The translations under genes and the position numbers were made by a program. This document shows positions 47,695 through 56,687 of a DNA stretch of 64,000 bases, piece by piece; positions within the stretch are counted from its first letter, which is position 1; each line of letters opens with the position of its first letter. Source of the DNA: Hoylesella pleuritidis JCM 14110 (GTDB taxonomy: Bacteria > Bacteroidota > Bacteroidia > Bacteroidales > Bacteroidaceae); assembly GCF_000613725.1 (NCBI RefSeq), contig NZ_BAJN01000008.1, forward strand, positions 62,001-126,000, written 5' to 3'. A model generated the notes under the pieces. The model was not told the DNA's origin, searched no databases, and was given only the letters and a program-made list of their open reading frames with translations.

Positions 47695-47710
47695 TATCAA
47701 AATTAATTTG

Positions 47711-47718
47711 TACCTTTG
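47711..47718 (+). promoter_or_regulatory. -7 element of ferredoxin gene
   Basis: TACCTTTG at 47711-47718; the leader is about 65 nt. The -33 position is occupied by the dyad rather than a clear TTTG. Confidence 0.6.
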
Positions 47719-47788
47719 CATCGTACAAAAGTAGGTATTACACCCCGGCATTGTACAAAACATTATGAACATTTAAATATTAGTGATT

Positions 47789-47956
47789 ATGGCTTACGTA
47801 ATTAGCAACGACTGCATTGCTTGCGGTACGTGTATAGATGAATGCCCGGTAGAGGCGATTTCAGAGGGAGAAAAGTACTCGATCAACCCCGATCTGTGTA
47901 CAGAGTGCGGCACTTGTGCTTCTGTTTGTCCGAGTGAGGCAATCAGTCTGCCGTAA
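47789..47956 (+). CDS. 2[4Fe-4S] ferredoxin
   Basis: 55 residues. Two clusters of Cys in the clostridial arrangement: CIACGTCIDECPVEAI (residues 9-24) and CTECGTCASVCPSEAI (residues 37-52), each CxxCxxCxxxCP. It is a low-potential electron carrier for anaerobic metabolism such as pyruvate:ferredoxin oxidoreductase. It is a single-gene unit with its own promoter and a perfect terminator. The start is the ATG at 47789. Confidence 0.95.
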   Translation: MAYVISNDCIACGTCIDECPVEAISEGEKYSINPDLCTECGTCASVCPSEAISLP

Positions 47957-47981
47957 AGTTACATTCCTTCTCGAGTGGAAT

Positions 47982-48015
47982 AAAAGGGTGAGCCTTGTAC
48001 AGGCTCACCCTTTTT
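47982..48015 (+). terminator. Terminator of ferredoxin gene
   Basis: AAAGGGTGAGCCT, loop TGTAC, AGGCTCACCCTTT then more T. A perfect 13-bp stem; probably also serves patB on the other strand. Confidence 0.93.
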
Positions 48016-48060
48016 CTATATCTATACCCTATCGGCTGGTTATCCTTTCCGGCCCGTTCG

Positions 48061-49218
48061 TTAACCTAATACTTTGGCAATACGCTCTAATCCTTCCGTC
48101 ATCCGACGACGTGGACAAGCAATATTGATACGAATAAATCCCTCGCCGGCCGTTTTCCCATACATCGTTCCACTGCTAATCATCACACGACCATCGTCCG
48201 ATAGCCGACGAGCGACTTCATTCGAAGTTTCGCCTGTGGCCCGAACATCCACCCAGACTAAATAAGTTCCTTCCAATTTCGTCACTTTCAGCTGCGGTAA
48301 ACGATTCCGAAAGAAATCGCACAACATCAGATAATTCTCCCAAAGATATGCATTGAGCTCGTCAAGCCACGCTTCCCCTTCATTGTAAGCAGCTTGGAGA
48401 GCCACCACGCCGAATGGATTGACGTCGCAAACTTCATTGATATTAATGGCTCTATCTATTCTTCGGCGCACCGAAGGATTGTTACTGATAATGTTGGCAA
48501 TCTGCAATCCCGCCGTATTGAACGATTTTGAGGGCGAGTTCAGGATAATACTGTTATTCCGACAGGCAACAGATATGGCCGCAAACGGTACAAACGAATG
48601 CCCCGGCATCACCAATTCGCAATGTATTTCATCAGAAACAACTCTTACTTTATGGCGTAAACAGATGTCGTTCAGCCTCTCTAATTCTTCACGTGTCCAT
48701 ACCCGCCCTGCCGGATTATGTGGGTTGCAAAGCAGGAAAAGCCGTGTTCGAGGATCGGAAGCACACCGTTCAAAGTTTTCCCAATCAATTTTATATGTGC
48801 CGTTTGTATAGATCAACGGACTCTCCATTATCTTACAGTCATTGTTTCGAATAGAAGAGAAGAAGCAATTGTATACCGGTGTCTGCACCAACACGTTGTC
48901 TCCGGGTTGACAAAAAGCCTTGATGACAGCCGAAACAGCGGGTACCACACCCGAGGTGTACAGTATCCAGTCGCGTTCGATGTGCCAACCGTGCCGCCGA
49001 TTAAACCATCGGATAACGGCCGAATAATAACTTTCGGGTACCCGTGTATAGCCGAAGATGCCGTGATCTACACGCCGACGCAGAGCCTCAGTGATGCAAG
49101 GGGCCACCGAAAAATCCATATCAGCCACCCACATCGGGATGATATCATCAGCCGAAGGCGTATCCCACTTATAGCTATCGGTGCCTCGGCGCATAGGAGA
49201 AGTATCGAAATTAAACAT
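48061..49218 (-). CDS. patB: PatB/MalY-type PLP-dependent C-S lyase/aminotransferase
   Basis: 385 residues, fold-type I. N-terminal RRGTDSYKWDTPSADDIIPM and MWVADMDF, PLP motif LFLLCNPHNPAGRVWTREEL, SDEIHCELVMPGH and the PLP lysine in LNSPSKSFNTAGLQIANII (near residue 230). Such enzymes cleave cystathionine or cysteine, releasing sulfide. It lies 32 bases after the DUF3737 gene on the same strand. Which substrate it uses cannot be told here. Confidence 0.9.
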   Translation of the reverse strand: MFNFDTSPMRRGTDSYKWDTPSADDIIPMWVADMDFSVAPCITEALRRRVDHGIFGYTRVPESYYSAVIRWFNRRHGWHIERDWILYTSGVVPAVSAVIKAFCQPGDNVLVQTPVYNCFFSSIRNNDCKIMESPLIYTNGTYKIDWENFERCASDPRTRLFLLCNPHNPAGRVWTREELERLNDICLRHKVRVVSDEIHCELVMPGHSFVPFAAISVACRNNSIILNSPSKSFNTAGLQIANIISNNPSVRRRIDRAININEVCDVNPFGVVALQAAYNEGEAWLDELNAYLWENYLMLCDFFRNRLPQLKVTKLEGTYLVWVDVRATGETSNEVARRLSDDGRVMISSGTMYGKTAGEGFIRINIACPRRRMTEGLERIAKVLG

Positions 49219-49250
49219 TGTTCATCCTGTTTTTCGTCAGTTTAAACCAC

Positions 49251-50114
49251 TTATGCACATACATCTTGCTGTCCTCTGACCACGATTTCACAGTCGGCAG
49301 GCTGTTTGATATACGCATCTATCGTCACCGATCCGACAGCATCGACTATAATCCGACCGCTGATAGGATTCTTAATATTGGTAACCGCACCGCGAATATC
49401 AGCCTGAACGGTAGAGTCTTCAAACATTCTGTCACAGTCGGAACCGAACGAACAGTTTTCCAAAACAAGGTTTTCGACATAGCAAAGAGGCTGTTCACCG
49501 GTGATACGACAGTTTACCAAACGCAAGTTTTTTGAATGCCAACCTAAAAATTCGCCGTTAAGTTCACTGTCGTAGACAGTCACATTCTCAGTCTCCCACA
49601 GTGCATCCTTTGTCGTTATCTTAGCATTCCGTATCTCGGCGTTCTTTATATATTGGAAGATATATTTAGAGTCGCTCACCAATCCGTCGACTTTCACGTT
49701 GGTACAGAACATAAACGGGTAAGTACCTTCGTGCAATGTGACATTGTTAGCTATCAATCCGTCGACTTTCCAAAATGTTTCGTCGGCGTCATTGATGGTG
49801 ACATTCTTCAATGCCAGATTCTTCATCTCTCGGAAAAACTTAGGTCCGTCAATCACGCAGTCTTCCATTCGCATATTATTCGAATACCAAATGGCGCTGC
49901 GCGATCCTTCGGCGAAATAACAATCAGTAATCACCGAACCGTCGACGTGCCACCAAGGATATTTCCCATAAAACCTGCACCCATCGGCTTCAAGGTTGGA
50001 ACAGCATTTGATACCCGATTCTCCGTCGGTGATCCCGATATTCTCCAAACGCGTATCGTGGATTCCGAACAACGGCCTTTCGCCCCCGAACGTCTCGTTT
50101 TTAATCAACTTCAT
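49251..50114 (-). CDS. DUF3737 family protein (right-handed beta-helix)
   Basis: 287 residues built of short repeats of the pentapeptide/beta-helix type (for example LENIGITDGESGIKCCSNLE, LVNCRITGEQPLCYVENLVL, CVIDGPKFFREMKNLALKNV). No signal peptide. DUF3737 proteins occur in gut and oral bacteria, often next to amino-acid or sulfur enzymes, but have no known activity. It appears to form an operon with patB. Confidence 0.85.
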   Translation of the reverse strand: MKLIKNETFGGERPLFGIHDTRLENIGITDGESGIKCCSNLEADGCRFYGKYPWWHVDGSVITDCYFAEGSRSAIWYSNNMRMEDCVIDGPKFFREMKNLALKNVTINDADETFWKVDGLIANNVTLHEGTYPFMFCTNVKVDGLVSDSKYIFQYIKNAEIRNAKITTKDALWETENVTVYDSELNGEFLGWHSKNLRLVNCRITGEQPLCYVENLVLENCSFGSDCDRMFEDSTVQADIRGAVTNIKNPISGRIIVDAVGSVTIDAYIKQPADCEIVVRGQQDVCA

Positions 50115-50467
50115 TATCGTTTTATTATCGTAATACGTTTGTAAAGCTACAAAAAGCGTACCAGAAAGAATATAAACAAATTACGGATAAAAATGCTTTA
50201 TTCCTATAATAAGCAACCGATACCTTTCCATTAACCATTAATCGCCTGGCGAAAAGCCGTTAAACGGCGCGTGATTAACGGTTAAACATAAGGTGATTAA
50301 CAGCTAATCATACGCAGTTTAACCGTCAATCGCAAGTACTTTTGTATCTATCTGATTTCCAAGCATATATAAACCTGTAATTCTCCCCTCTCCTATCGGA
50401 TAAAAATTGGGGATGAGGCTTATCGCAAAAAGACAGTCATCATCTGGTAAAAATCATTTTTTTACAT
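50115..50467. other. Divergent intergenic region DUF3737 versus AICAR transformylase
   Basis: About 350 bases. Holds the best 22-base-period array (50230-50339) and the promoter at 50468. A TAGCTTTA on the minus strand near 50140 may serve the DUF3737 gene. No coding potential. Confidence 0.55.
50230..50339. repeat. 22-base-period repeat array 3 (five units)
   Basis: Units start at 50230, 50252, 50274, 50296 and 50318, exactly 22 bases apart. They begin ATTAACCATTAA, AAAAGCCGTTAA, ATTAACGGTTAA, ATTAACAGCTAA and TTTAACCGTCAA and end in CTGGCG, GCGTG, AGGTG, CGCAG and AAGTAC. The dyad core TTAACnGTTAA recurs while the tail varies. Confidence 0.9.
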
Positions 50468-50475
50468 TATCTTTG
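50468..50475 (+). promoter_or_regulatory. -7 element of the AICAR transformylase gene
   Basis: TATCTTTG at 50468-50475. It shows that the ATG at 50500, not the longer frame from 50407, is the start. Confidence 0.65.
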
Positions 50476-50499
50476 CACACAGAAACCAATACGCTTATT

Positions 50500-51681
50500 A
50501 TGAAAGAGTCAGCACTCAAATACGGCTGCAACCCGAATCAAAAGCCCTCGCGCATCTTCATCGATAAAGGAGAACTCCCCATTGAGGTGCTCAATGGCCA
50601 ACCGGGCTATATTAATTTTCTCGACGCTCTCAACAGTTGGCAACTCGTGAAGGAGTTGAAAGCTGCCACAGGGACTGCTGCTGCAGCATCGTTCAAACAC
50701 GTCTCACCCGCAGGAGCAGCTATCGGGCTACCTCTGAACGACACTTTGAAACGGATATATTTCGTAGATGACATTCCGATGAAACTCTCTCCGCTGGCCT
50801 GTGCCTATGCTCGCGCACGCGGAGCAGACCGTATGAGCAGTTACGGAGACTTCGTTGCTTTGAGCGATACGTGCGATGCTGCCACGGCAACACTTATCAA
50901 ACGTGAAGTGTCCGACGGTGTGATTGCACCCGATTTCAGTCCCGAAGCTCTTGAAATATTACGAGACAAGCGTAAAGGAACATATAATATCATTAAGATT
51001 GACCCTGACTATCGTCCCAATCCGATTGAACGCAAACAGGTCTTCGGCATCACTTTCGAACAGGGACGCAACGAAATCCGGTTCGATGCCCCCACTTTAT
51101 TCGACAATATACCCACACGAAACAAAGCATTTACACCCGACGCCAAGCGAGATCTGATCATTTCGCTGATTATTCTGAAATACACGCAGAGCAACTCGGT
51201 GTGTTACGTCAAAGACGGGCAGGCTATCGGCATCGGAGCGGGGCAACAAAGTCGCATCCATTGCACGCGATTGGCAGGTAACAAAGCCGATATTTGGTGG
51301 CTCCGTCAACATCCCAAAGTGATGAATCTGCCATTCAAAGCTGACATCAGACGGGCCGATCGCGACAATTCCATTGACGTTTACATCAGCGAAGACTACA
51401 ATGACGTGTTGACAGAAGGCGTTTGGCAGCAGTTTTTCGATATCCGTCCTACCCCATTGACACGTGAAGAGAAATACGATTGGATAGCGCAGAATTGCCA
51501 AGTATCTCTCGGCAGCGATGCCTTCTTTCCTTTTGGCGACAACATCGAGCGCGCCCATAAGAGCGGAGTAGAATACATTGCCCAAGCCGGCGGCTCGGTT
51601 CGAGACGACAATGTGATTGAAACCTGCGATAAATACGGTATCGCTATGGCATTCACAGGGATAAGATTGTTTCATCATTAA
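50500..51681 (+). CDS. Phosphoribosylaminoimidazolecarboxamide formyltransferase (single-domain PurH-like)
   Basis: 393 residues from the ATG at 50500. It matches the AICAR transformylase domain alone: LKYGCNPNQKPSR, FKHVSPAGAAIGLPL (catalytic Lys-His), YARARGADRMSSYGDFVALS and IGAGQQSRIHCTRLAG. The IMP cyclohydrolase domain of PurH is absent. It adds a formyl group to AICAR in purine synthesis. Bacteroidota often carry this as a second, stand-alone copy beside a full PurH. It lies alone here. Confidence 0.9.
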   Translation: MKESALKYGCNPNQKPSRIFIDKGELPIEVLNGQPGYINFLDALNSWQLVKELKAATGTAAAASFKHVSPAGAAIGLPLNDTLKRIYFVDDIPMKLSPLACAYARARGADRMSSYGDFVALSDTCDAATATLIKREVSDGVIAPDFSPEALEILRDKRKGTYNIIKIDPDYRPNPIERKQVFGITFEQGRNEIRFDAPTLFDNIPTRNKAFTPDAKRDLIISLIILKYTQSNSVCYVKDGQAIGIGAGQQSRIHCTRLAGNKADIWWLRQHPKVMNLPFKADIRRADRDNSIDVYISEDYNDVLTEGVWQQFFDIRPTPLTREEKYDWIAQNCQVSLGSDAFFPFGDNIERAHKSGVEYIAQAGGSVRDDNVIETCDKYGIAMAFTGIRLFHH

Positions 51682-51841
51682 AGATGAGCCTCCTCTCTTT
51701 CACACCAAAGGAGAAAGAGGGAAATGATGAAAAAAGAAGTAAGTGGAAAATAAATAAGAAAAAACTTCAAAACAGTAAGGACTAGTTCCGTAAGTCTATC
51801 TCCTTTCGGGAGAATCAAAAAAAGCCGATACTTATTATTTT

Positions 51842-52039
51842 ATGACAGACATCGACGACATAATCGCAGGCGGCGGAATCGTATTTCGAGGAGCCCCAAA
51901 AGGTAACAACGCCGATAAAGGCAAAGTAAAGACTAAAGCAAAAAAGAAAAAATACATCACAGGTGCACACGGAAGCGGATCTGCGATGCAAAAAGCCAAA
52001 TATCGAACGCAACGTGCTAACAGACGGAAAGGGAAATAG
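51842..52039 (+). CDS. Small basic hypothetical protein
   Basis: 65 residues: an acidic/hydrophobic start (MTDIDDIIAGGGIVFRG) then a strongly basic tail (KVKTKAKKKKY, KYRTQRANRRKGK). I do not recognise it. Support for being real: a perfect hairpin begins at its stop, and the amino-acid make-up is coherent. It could bind nucleic acid or the ribosome. The antisense frame here looks like chance. Confidence 0.5.
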   Translation: MTDIDDIIAGGGIVFRGAPKGNNADKGKVKTKAKKKKYITGAHGSGSAMQKAKYRTQRANRRKGK

Positions 52040-52067
52040 GATTTATTGCGCTACGCGCAATAAATCC
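52039..52067. terminator. Perfect 12-bp hairpin between convergent genes
   Basis: GGATTTATTGCG, loop CTACG, CGCAATAAATCC, immediately at the stop codon of the small basic protein gene. No T-run follows, so it may be a mRNA end or a repeat element rather than a classic terminator. Confidence 0.6.
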
Positions 52068-52152
52068 GGATGAAGGATGAATGATGAAAGAGGAGAAATT
52101 AATTCTACATCTATTCATTAATCATTGCGCATAATGCAATCCATTCGTCATT

Positions 52153-53306
52153 TCATTTCCCGCGTGCATAATAATTGGTCTTAGACCGTACTTTCCCATT
52201 AGAATAAGTTAAAGTAGCTTGTCTGAGCGACTTATTGAGATGGTCGAAGACCATTGCCGGGTCTATGCGTCGACTTTTGAAATAGACCTCGAAATGTAAA
52301 TGCTCAGTCGTGGCACGACCTGTTCGCCCCGTTAATCCAATCACTTGACCGGCTTTGACGCGGTCGCCCACCTTGACAAAATTCTTGGATTGGTGGCTAT
52401 AAAGCGTTTCCAAGCCATTAGGATGTTTGATAACAATGCAGTTACCATAGCCGAAATAGGGACACGAACGGGTAACAACACCATCGAAAGCAGCCAAGAT
52501 TTCATCGTTAGGTTTGGTTTTGATGTCTACACCCGGGTGCCGACGTTTGCCACCGTAAGGGCTAATCACGTGACTGCCGGGCAACGGATAACTCCACTCT
52601 CGCTTGCTGAAATCAGACAAATTGAGTTTATTCGGCGTGTCGCTTTTAGCCATTTCGCGTTCAGTTTCTTTCTTCACAGGCTTGCTGTCATCCCAGTCGT
52701 CGAAATAATCACCCTTTTCCACAGTGATATTAACACGCGAACCACGCTTCTCGCAGAGTAAAATCTGCTTGCGTAAACGGTGACTTTTAAGTTCGAAGAT
52801 CACGTCAGGTTGATCTTTCCACCGTTTATCATTACCGAAAAACGACAGAACACCCGCTTGCCGTCACCTCCCACGATGGCGATAGTTTGTCCGGCTTTAA
52901 CCCGTTGACCTACGGTTGCCAGATTTTGAGCATTGTGTGCATAAACGGTTTCAAGTCCGTTGTCGTGACGAATGACAATAACATTGCCCTGTGAAAGCGT
53001 GCTTCGACTCAGTCGGACAACGCCTTCAAACATCGCTTTCACAGCATCGCCTTTGGAAGTAACAATATCTAAGTCGCCGTTTCCGGCCTGTTCAATCTTA
53101 CCCACGGGCAAAGGAAACGAGTATTCACGACTGCGCAGCTGGCCAAGATCAATATTGAAAGCATTGGAACGTGCAAAAAGTCCCGGTGTAGGAATACTGA
53201 TCTGCCGCGTTTCAGCAGTTGTAAACTTATCTTTAGCAGCTGATTGAGCCGATAAAGTGATAGCCAACAGTGTAGCAGTGATGATTTGTCGTGAATTGAT
53301 CTTCAT
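52153..53306 (-). CDS. M23-family metallopeptidase with two LytM domains, frameshifted
   Basis: Frames 53336-52800 and 52803-52153 join into about 384 residues. The first half has a signal peptide (IITATLLAITLSAQSAAK) and a degenerate LytM domain (VIVIRHDNGLETVYAHNAQN, MINGGKIN). The second half has a LytM domain with catalytic residues (HPGVDIKT and HLHFEVYF). Adding one C at 52808 (AACCT to AACCCT) links INPDVIFELKSHRLRKQ in frame. The protein probably trims peptidoglycan crosslinks or activates another amidase. I take the ATG at 53306 as the start. It is the last gene of the hpt operon. Confidence 0.85.
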
Positions 53307-53332
53307 TTTTTCAAGCGTTTCGTAATTGTTGT

Positions 53333-54112
53333 TCATCGGAGCAAAATGCCCGAATAGATGCGTCCGGAGGCTGTTCCTAAGCGACGAGCAGAGAAATAAT
53401 CAGCTGCCCGCTTGTAAGTACAGATGCCTGAGACATAGATTTGCGCAGGACAAACACCGACTTCTACTAATTGAAGTCGATTGCATTCCCAAAGATCGAT
53501 ATGCCATTTGGTGTAACGACGAGCGATAGTAGACATCTCGAATCCTGCTTTTTCAAAGGCAGAATAAACTTCATCCCCTACCTCAAAGTGATCCGAAGAA
53601 ATGCCGGGACCTATACAGGCTCGAAGCTGTGTAGACTCGGTACCATAGTAAACGTGCATTTTCGCAATAGCTCTTTGCACAATGCGTTGCGCAGTTCCAC
53701 GCCATCCTGCGTGCACAGCGCACACAGATTGATGTATCGGATCATACAAAAGAATAGGAATACAATCAGCTGTCGACACGCCGACACATACATTCGAGAC
53801 ATCGGTCATTACACCGTCGACGCCTTCCAGCAGTTGGTCGCGGTCTGCCTGCGGTTTCATCAAAAAGGCAGTATCTACTTTTTGCAGTCCCACACCGTGT
53901 GTTTGGTGGGGTACGATCAATCTTTCGGGAGCAATATTCAGCTCTTCACAGAGCGCAATGCGATTAACTCGAACAACCTCTGCATCATCTCCGCAAAATA
54001 GGTTGATGTTAAACATACTGTAATTACCAACACTTGCGCCTCCGTGTCGAGTCGATGAGAAAGCCGTAACGCCCTCGCCAAGCGTATAATATGTGAGCTG
54101 TGGCAGTTTCAA
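53333..54112 (-). CDS. yfiH: YfiH/LACC1-family multicopper-fold protein (purine nucleoside phosphorylase-like)
   Basis: 259 residues. Motifs: AFSSTRHGGASVGNYSMFNI, IVPHQTHG, CVGVSTADCIPILLYD, AVHAGWRGTAQRIVQRAI and CIGPGISSDHFEVGDEV, giving the conserved His-Cys-His zinc site. Family members act on purine nucleosides, and the link with cell-wall genes suggests a role in peptidoglycan editing in some bacteria. It follows obg by 15 bases and ends 27 bases before the M23 gene start. Confidence 0.92.
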   Translation of the reverse strand: MKLPQLTYYTLGEGVTAFSSTRHGGASVGNYSMFNINLFCGDDAEVVRVNRIALCEELNIAPERLIVPHQTHGVGLQKVDTAFLMKPQADRDQLLEGVDGVMTDVSNVCVGVSTADCIPILLYDPIHQSVCAVHAGWRGTAQRIVQRAIAKMHVYYGTESTQLRACIGPGISSDHFEVGDEVYSAFEKAGFEMSTIARRYTKWHIDLWECNRLQLVEVGVCPAQIYVSGICTYKRAADYFSARRLGTASGRIYSGILLR

Positions 54113-54127
54113 TGCAAATATTTCCTG

Positions 54128-55309
54128 TTATTTTTCAGCATTCGATACAGGGTCGTCTTCATATTCAAAGTCATCAAGATCTTCGATATCGTCTTCATCA
54201 AGATACTCAATATTATCGTTTTCTCCCTCCTCCCGCAATTCATCGGCAATACGTTGCATATCCTTGTCGCGATGAACGAGCGTCTCTTCGGCCATAATAT
54301 CCTGTATCTTATTGCTTTCACTGTTGAGTTCCTGCCACAAAACATTCTTCAATTCATCCAATCCTTGTCCGGTAACCGACGATATGAAAAGGCAAGGAAG
54401 ATCATTGGGGAGTGTCTCACGAAGCATTTCTACGAGTTCGGCATCGAGCAGATCGCTTTTCGTTACGGCCAAAACGCGATGTTTGTCGAGCATCTCGGGA
54501 TTGAAGTTTCGTAGTTCGTTGAGCAGAATTTCGTACTCGCGCTTAATATCATCGGTGTCGCCCGGCACCATAAACAGCAGCAAAGAGTTACGCTCAATAT
54601 GACGTAAAAACCGCAAGCCGAGGCCCTTTCCCTCGCTCGCTCCTTCAATAATGCCGGGAATATCGGCCATTACGAACGACTGTTTGTCGTGATAACCCAC
54701 AATACCCAGCGATGGTTCGAGCGTGGTAAACGGATAATTGGCAATTTTTGGGCGTGCACTCGACAAAGCCGAAAGTAATGTCGATTTACCTGCATTGGGC
54801 AAACCGACGAGCCCGACATCAGCCAACAGCTTGAGTTCGAGAATAATCGTCATCTCCTCCATCGGTTCGCCGGGTTGTGCGAAACGTGGAGCCTGATTGG
54901 TAGCCGACCGAAATTGGAAGTTGCCCAAACCTCCGCGACCGCCTTTCAAGAGCAAAACCTCTTGCCCGTCATACATCACATCACAAACGAATTTTCCCGT
55001 TTCGGCATCATAAACCACTGTTCCGCACGGCACGTCGATATACCGATCCTTGCCATTTGTACCGTGACACTTGTCTCGTCCGCCGTTTCCGCCGTGCTCG
55101 GCAAAGATATGTCGCTCGTATTTCAGATGTAAGAGCGTCCAATAATTATGGTTCCCGCGCAGATAAATGCTGCCTCCATTACCACCGTCTCCGCCGTCAG
55201 GACCTCCATTAGGTTGATATTTCACGTGTCGCAGATGCATAGATCCCCGGCCACCTTTGCCCGAGCGGCAATATATTTTAACGTAATCGATAAAGTTGGA
55301 ATCGGACAT
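54128..55309 (-). CDS. obg: GTPase Obg/CgtA
   Basis: 393 residues. N-terminal glycine-rich OBG fold ([20 protein letters not shown]), G domain with [15 protein letters not shown], the switch [26 protein letters not shown] and TKSDL, and a long acidic C-terminal tail ([16 protein letters not shown]) common in Bacteroidota. It acts in 50S ribosome assembly and the stringent response. It follows adk by about 105 bases. Confidence 0.97.
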   Translation of the reverse strand: MSDSNFIDYVKIYCRSGKGGRGSMHLRHVKYQPNGGPDGGDGGNGGSIYLRGNHNYWTLLHLKYERHIFAEHGGNGGRDKCHGTNGKDRYIDVPCGTVVYDAETGKFVCDVMYDGQEVLLLKGGRGGLGNFQFRSATNQAPRFAQPGEPMEEMTIILELKLLADVGLVGLPNAGKSTLLSALSSARPKIANYPFTTLEPSLGIVGYHDKQSFVMADIPGIIEGASEGKGLGLRFLRHIERNSLLLFMVPGDTDDIKREYEILLNELRNFNPEMLDKHRVLAVTKSDLLDAELVEMLRETLPNDLPCLFISSVTGQGLDELKNVLWQELNSESNKIQDIMAEETLVHRDKDMQRIADELREEGENDNIEYLDEDDIEDLDDFEYEDDPVSNAEK

Positions 55310-55315
55310 AGTTTC

Positions 55316-55413
55316 TTAGTTTTTAAGTTCTTGGGGTTGTAAATCGATAAGTTTTTAGACTTCTAAAGCTGCCAACTAAAACTAAAAAGCTCATCAATTA
55401 AAAAACTCAAAAA
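55316..55413. repeat. Repeat-rich spacer between adk and obg
   Basis: Runs of AAGTTCTTGG, AAGTTTTTAG and, in the other half, TCATCAATTAAAAAACTCAA look like inverted arms made of eroded 7-8-base units. They would form an imperfect hairpin inside the operon. Confidence 0.4.
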
Positions 55414-55414
55414 C

Positions 55415-55987
55415 TCATAACCTATCTACAACGGCACAAATATCGGCAAAGATGCGGTCGAGTTCGCCCAAGCCTTGTATATGGTTGTGAATGCCTTCAC
55501 GCTTATACCAATCGATCAACGGTGCAGTCTGACCGTGATAAACATCGAGGCGTTTCTTGATTGTCTCCTCGTTGTCGTCAGAACGACCACTCTGCTGACC
55601 GCGAAGAATCAACCGTTTCATCAGTTCTTCTTCCGGAACGTCGAGTTCTATCATTGCAGCCACATTATGTCCACGCGTGGCCAGCATCTTTTTCAGTGCC
55701 TCGGCTTGAGCAATTGTACGTGGAAAACCATCGAAGATAACACCTTTGTGGTCCTTGCCGAAGCTATCATAAACACTCGCAAGAATGTCAACCATCAGTT
55801 CATCGGGAATAAGCTGTCCTTTATCGATATAGTTTTTGGCTGTCTTTCCTAACTCTGTTCCATTCTTGATTTCATTTCGCAGCACGTCGCCTGTCGAGAT
55901 ATGATTCAACCCATATTTATCAATTAGTTTATCACTCTGCGTTCCCTTGCCGGAGCCCGGTGCCCCAAAGATTACAATATTCCTCAT
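55415..55987 (-). CDS. adk: Adenylate kinase
   Basis: 190 residues, the short form without a zinc lid. P-loop IFGAPGSGKGTQSDKLI, STGDVLRNEI, GVIFDGFPRTIAQAEAL and the lid LRGQQSGRSDDNEETIKKRL. It balances AMP, ADP and ATP. It lies between hpt and obg, a nucleotide and translation operon. Confidence 0.97.
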   Translation of the reverse strand: MRNIVIFGAPGSGKGTQSDKLIDKYGLNHISTGDVLRNEIKNGTELGKTAKNYIDKGQLIPDELMVDILASVYDSFGKDHKGVIFDGFPRTIAQAEALKKMLATRGHNVAAMIELDVPEEELMKRLILRGQQSGRSDDNEETIKKRLDVYHGQTAPLIDWYKREGIHNHIQGLGELDRIFADICAVVDRL

Positions 55988-56062
55988 TTTAGTTTTTTGT
56001 TTATAAGTTTATAAGTTTCTTCGTATGTGAATTGTCTACACAACAACGCAACCCGAAGGCCC

Positions 56063-56596
56063 TCACACCAATGTATATATATCGCGCAGATTACGTCCCT
56101 GCTGATCATAGTCAAGTCCGTAACCCACGATAAAGTCATTCGGAATCTCTATGGCTACATACTTGATGTCCAAAGGCACTGTCAATTTATCCGGTTTCAG
56201 CAGCAACGTACAGATATGCAATGCCTTAGGATTTCGTGTTCCAAGTGTTTCGATCATCCGTTTCATCGTCGCTCCCGTGTCTACAATATCTTCTACGATG
56301 ACCACCGTACGGCCGGAAATATCCTCATTCAGACCGATTACCTCCTTAATTTCACCCGTCGAAGTAGTGCCCTGATAAGAAGCCAACTTGACAAAAGAAA
56401 TCTCACAGGGAATGGTTATATACCGCATCAAGTCAGCAGCAAACACAAACGAACCGTTTAACACGGCAAGCAACAGCGGATTTTTCCCTTCCAAGTCTCG
56501 GTTGATCTTGTCGGCCACCGCTTTGACACGTGTTTGAATTTCAGCTTCTGATATGAAAGTCTTGAATGATTTATCCTTGATTTTGATGATACTCAT
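56063..56596 (-). CDS. hpt: Hypoxanthine phosphoribosyltransferase
   Basis: 177 residues from the ATG at 56596; a longer frame to 56647 passes through the promoter. The PRPP-binding motif VVIVEDIVDTGATMKRMIE, VLNGSFVFAADLMRYI and ending GYGLDYDQQGRNLRDIY mark the family. It salvages hypoxanthine and guanine. It heads the operon hpt-adk-obg-yfiH-M23. Confidence 0.95.
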   Translation of the reverse strand: MSIIKIKDKSFKTFISEAEIQTRVKAVADKINRDLEGKNPLLLAVLNGSFVFAADLMRYITIPCEISFVKLASYQGTTSTGEIKEVIGLNEDISGRTVVIVEDIVDTGATMKRMIETLGTRNPKALHICTLLLKPDKLTVPLDIKYVAIEIPNDFIVGYGLDYDQQGRNLRDIYTLV

Positions 56597-56620
56597 AGTG
56601 CAATTAAGAAGTTTTTGCGA

Positions 56621-56628
56621 CAAAATTA
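56621..56628 (-). promoter_or_regulatory. -7 element of hpt
   Basis: Minus strand TAATTTTG (56628-56621), 25 bases before the ATG; no clear -33 element. Confidence 0.55.
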
Positions 56629-56672
56629 CTAAAAATATAGCATACATTGGCTATCGATTAGTATTTATTTCG

Positions 56673-56680
56673 TATTTTTG
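56673..56680 (+). promoter_or_regulatory. -7 element of nnr
   Basis: TATTTTTG at 56673-56680, seven bases before the ATG at 56688, so the leader would be very short. Back to back with the hpt promoter. Confidence 0.55.
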
Positions 56681-56687
56681 CACTGAT

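Noticed and set aside
50230..50339. CRISPR array for the 22-base-period units
   Set aside because: Units are contiguous with no spacers, the conserved core is about 12 bases, and there are no cas genes.
50407..50499. Start of the AICAR transformylase at 50407
   Set aside because: The promoter at 50468 is downstream of it, and the extra 31 residues match nothing in the family.
56597..56647. Longer hpt start at 56647
   Set aside because: The extension crosses the -7 element at 56621-56628; the ATG at 56596 gives the normal length.
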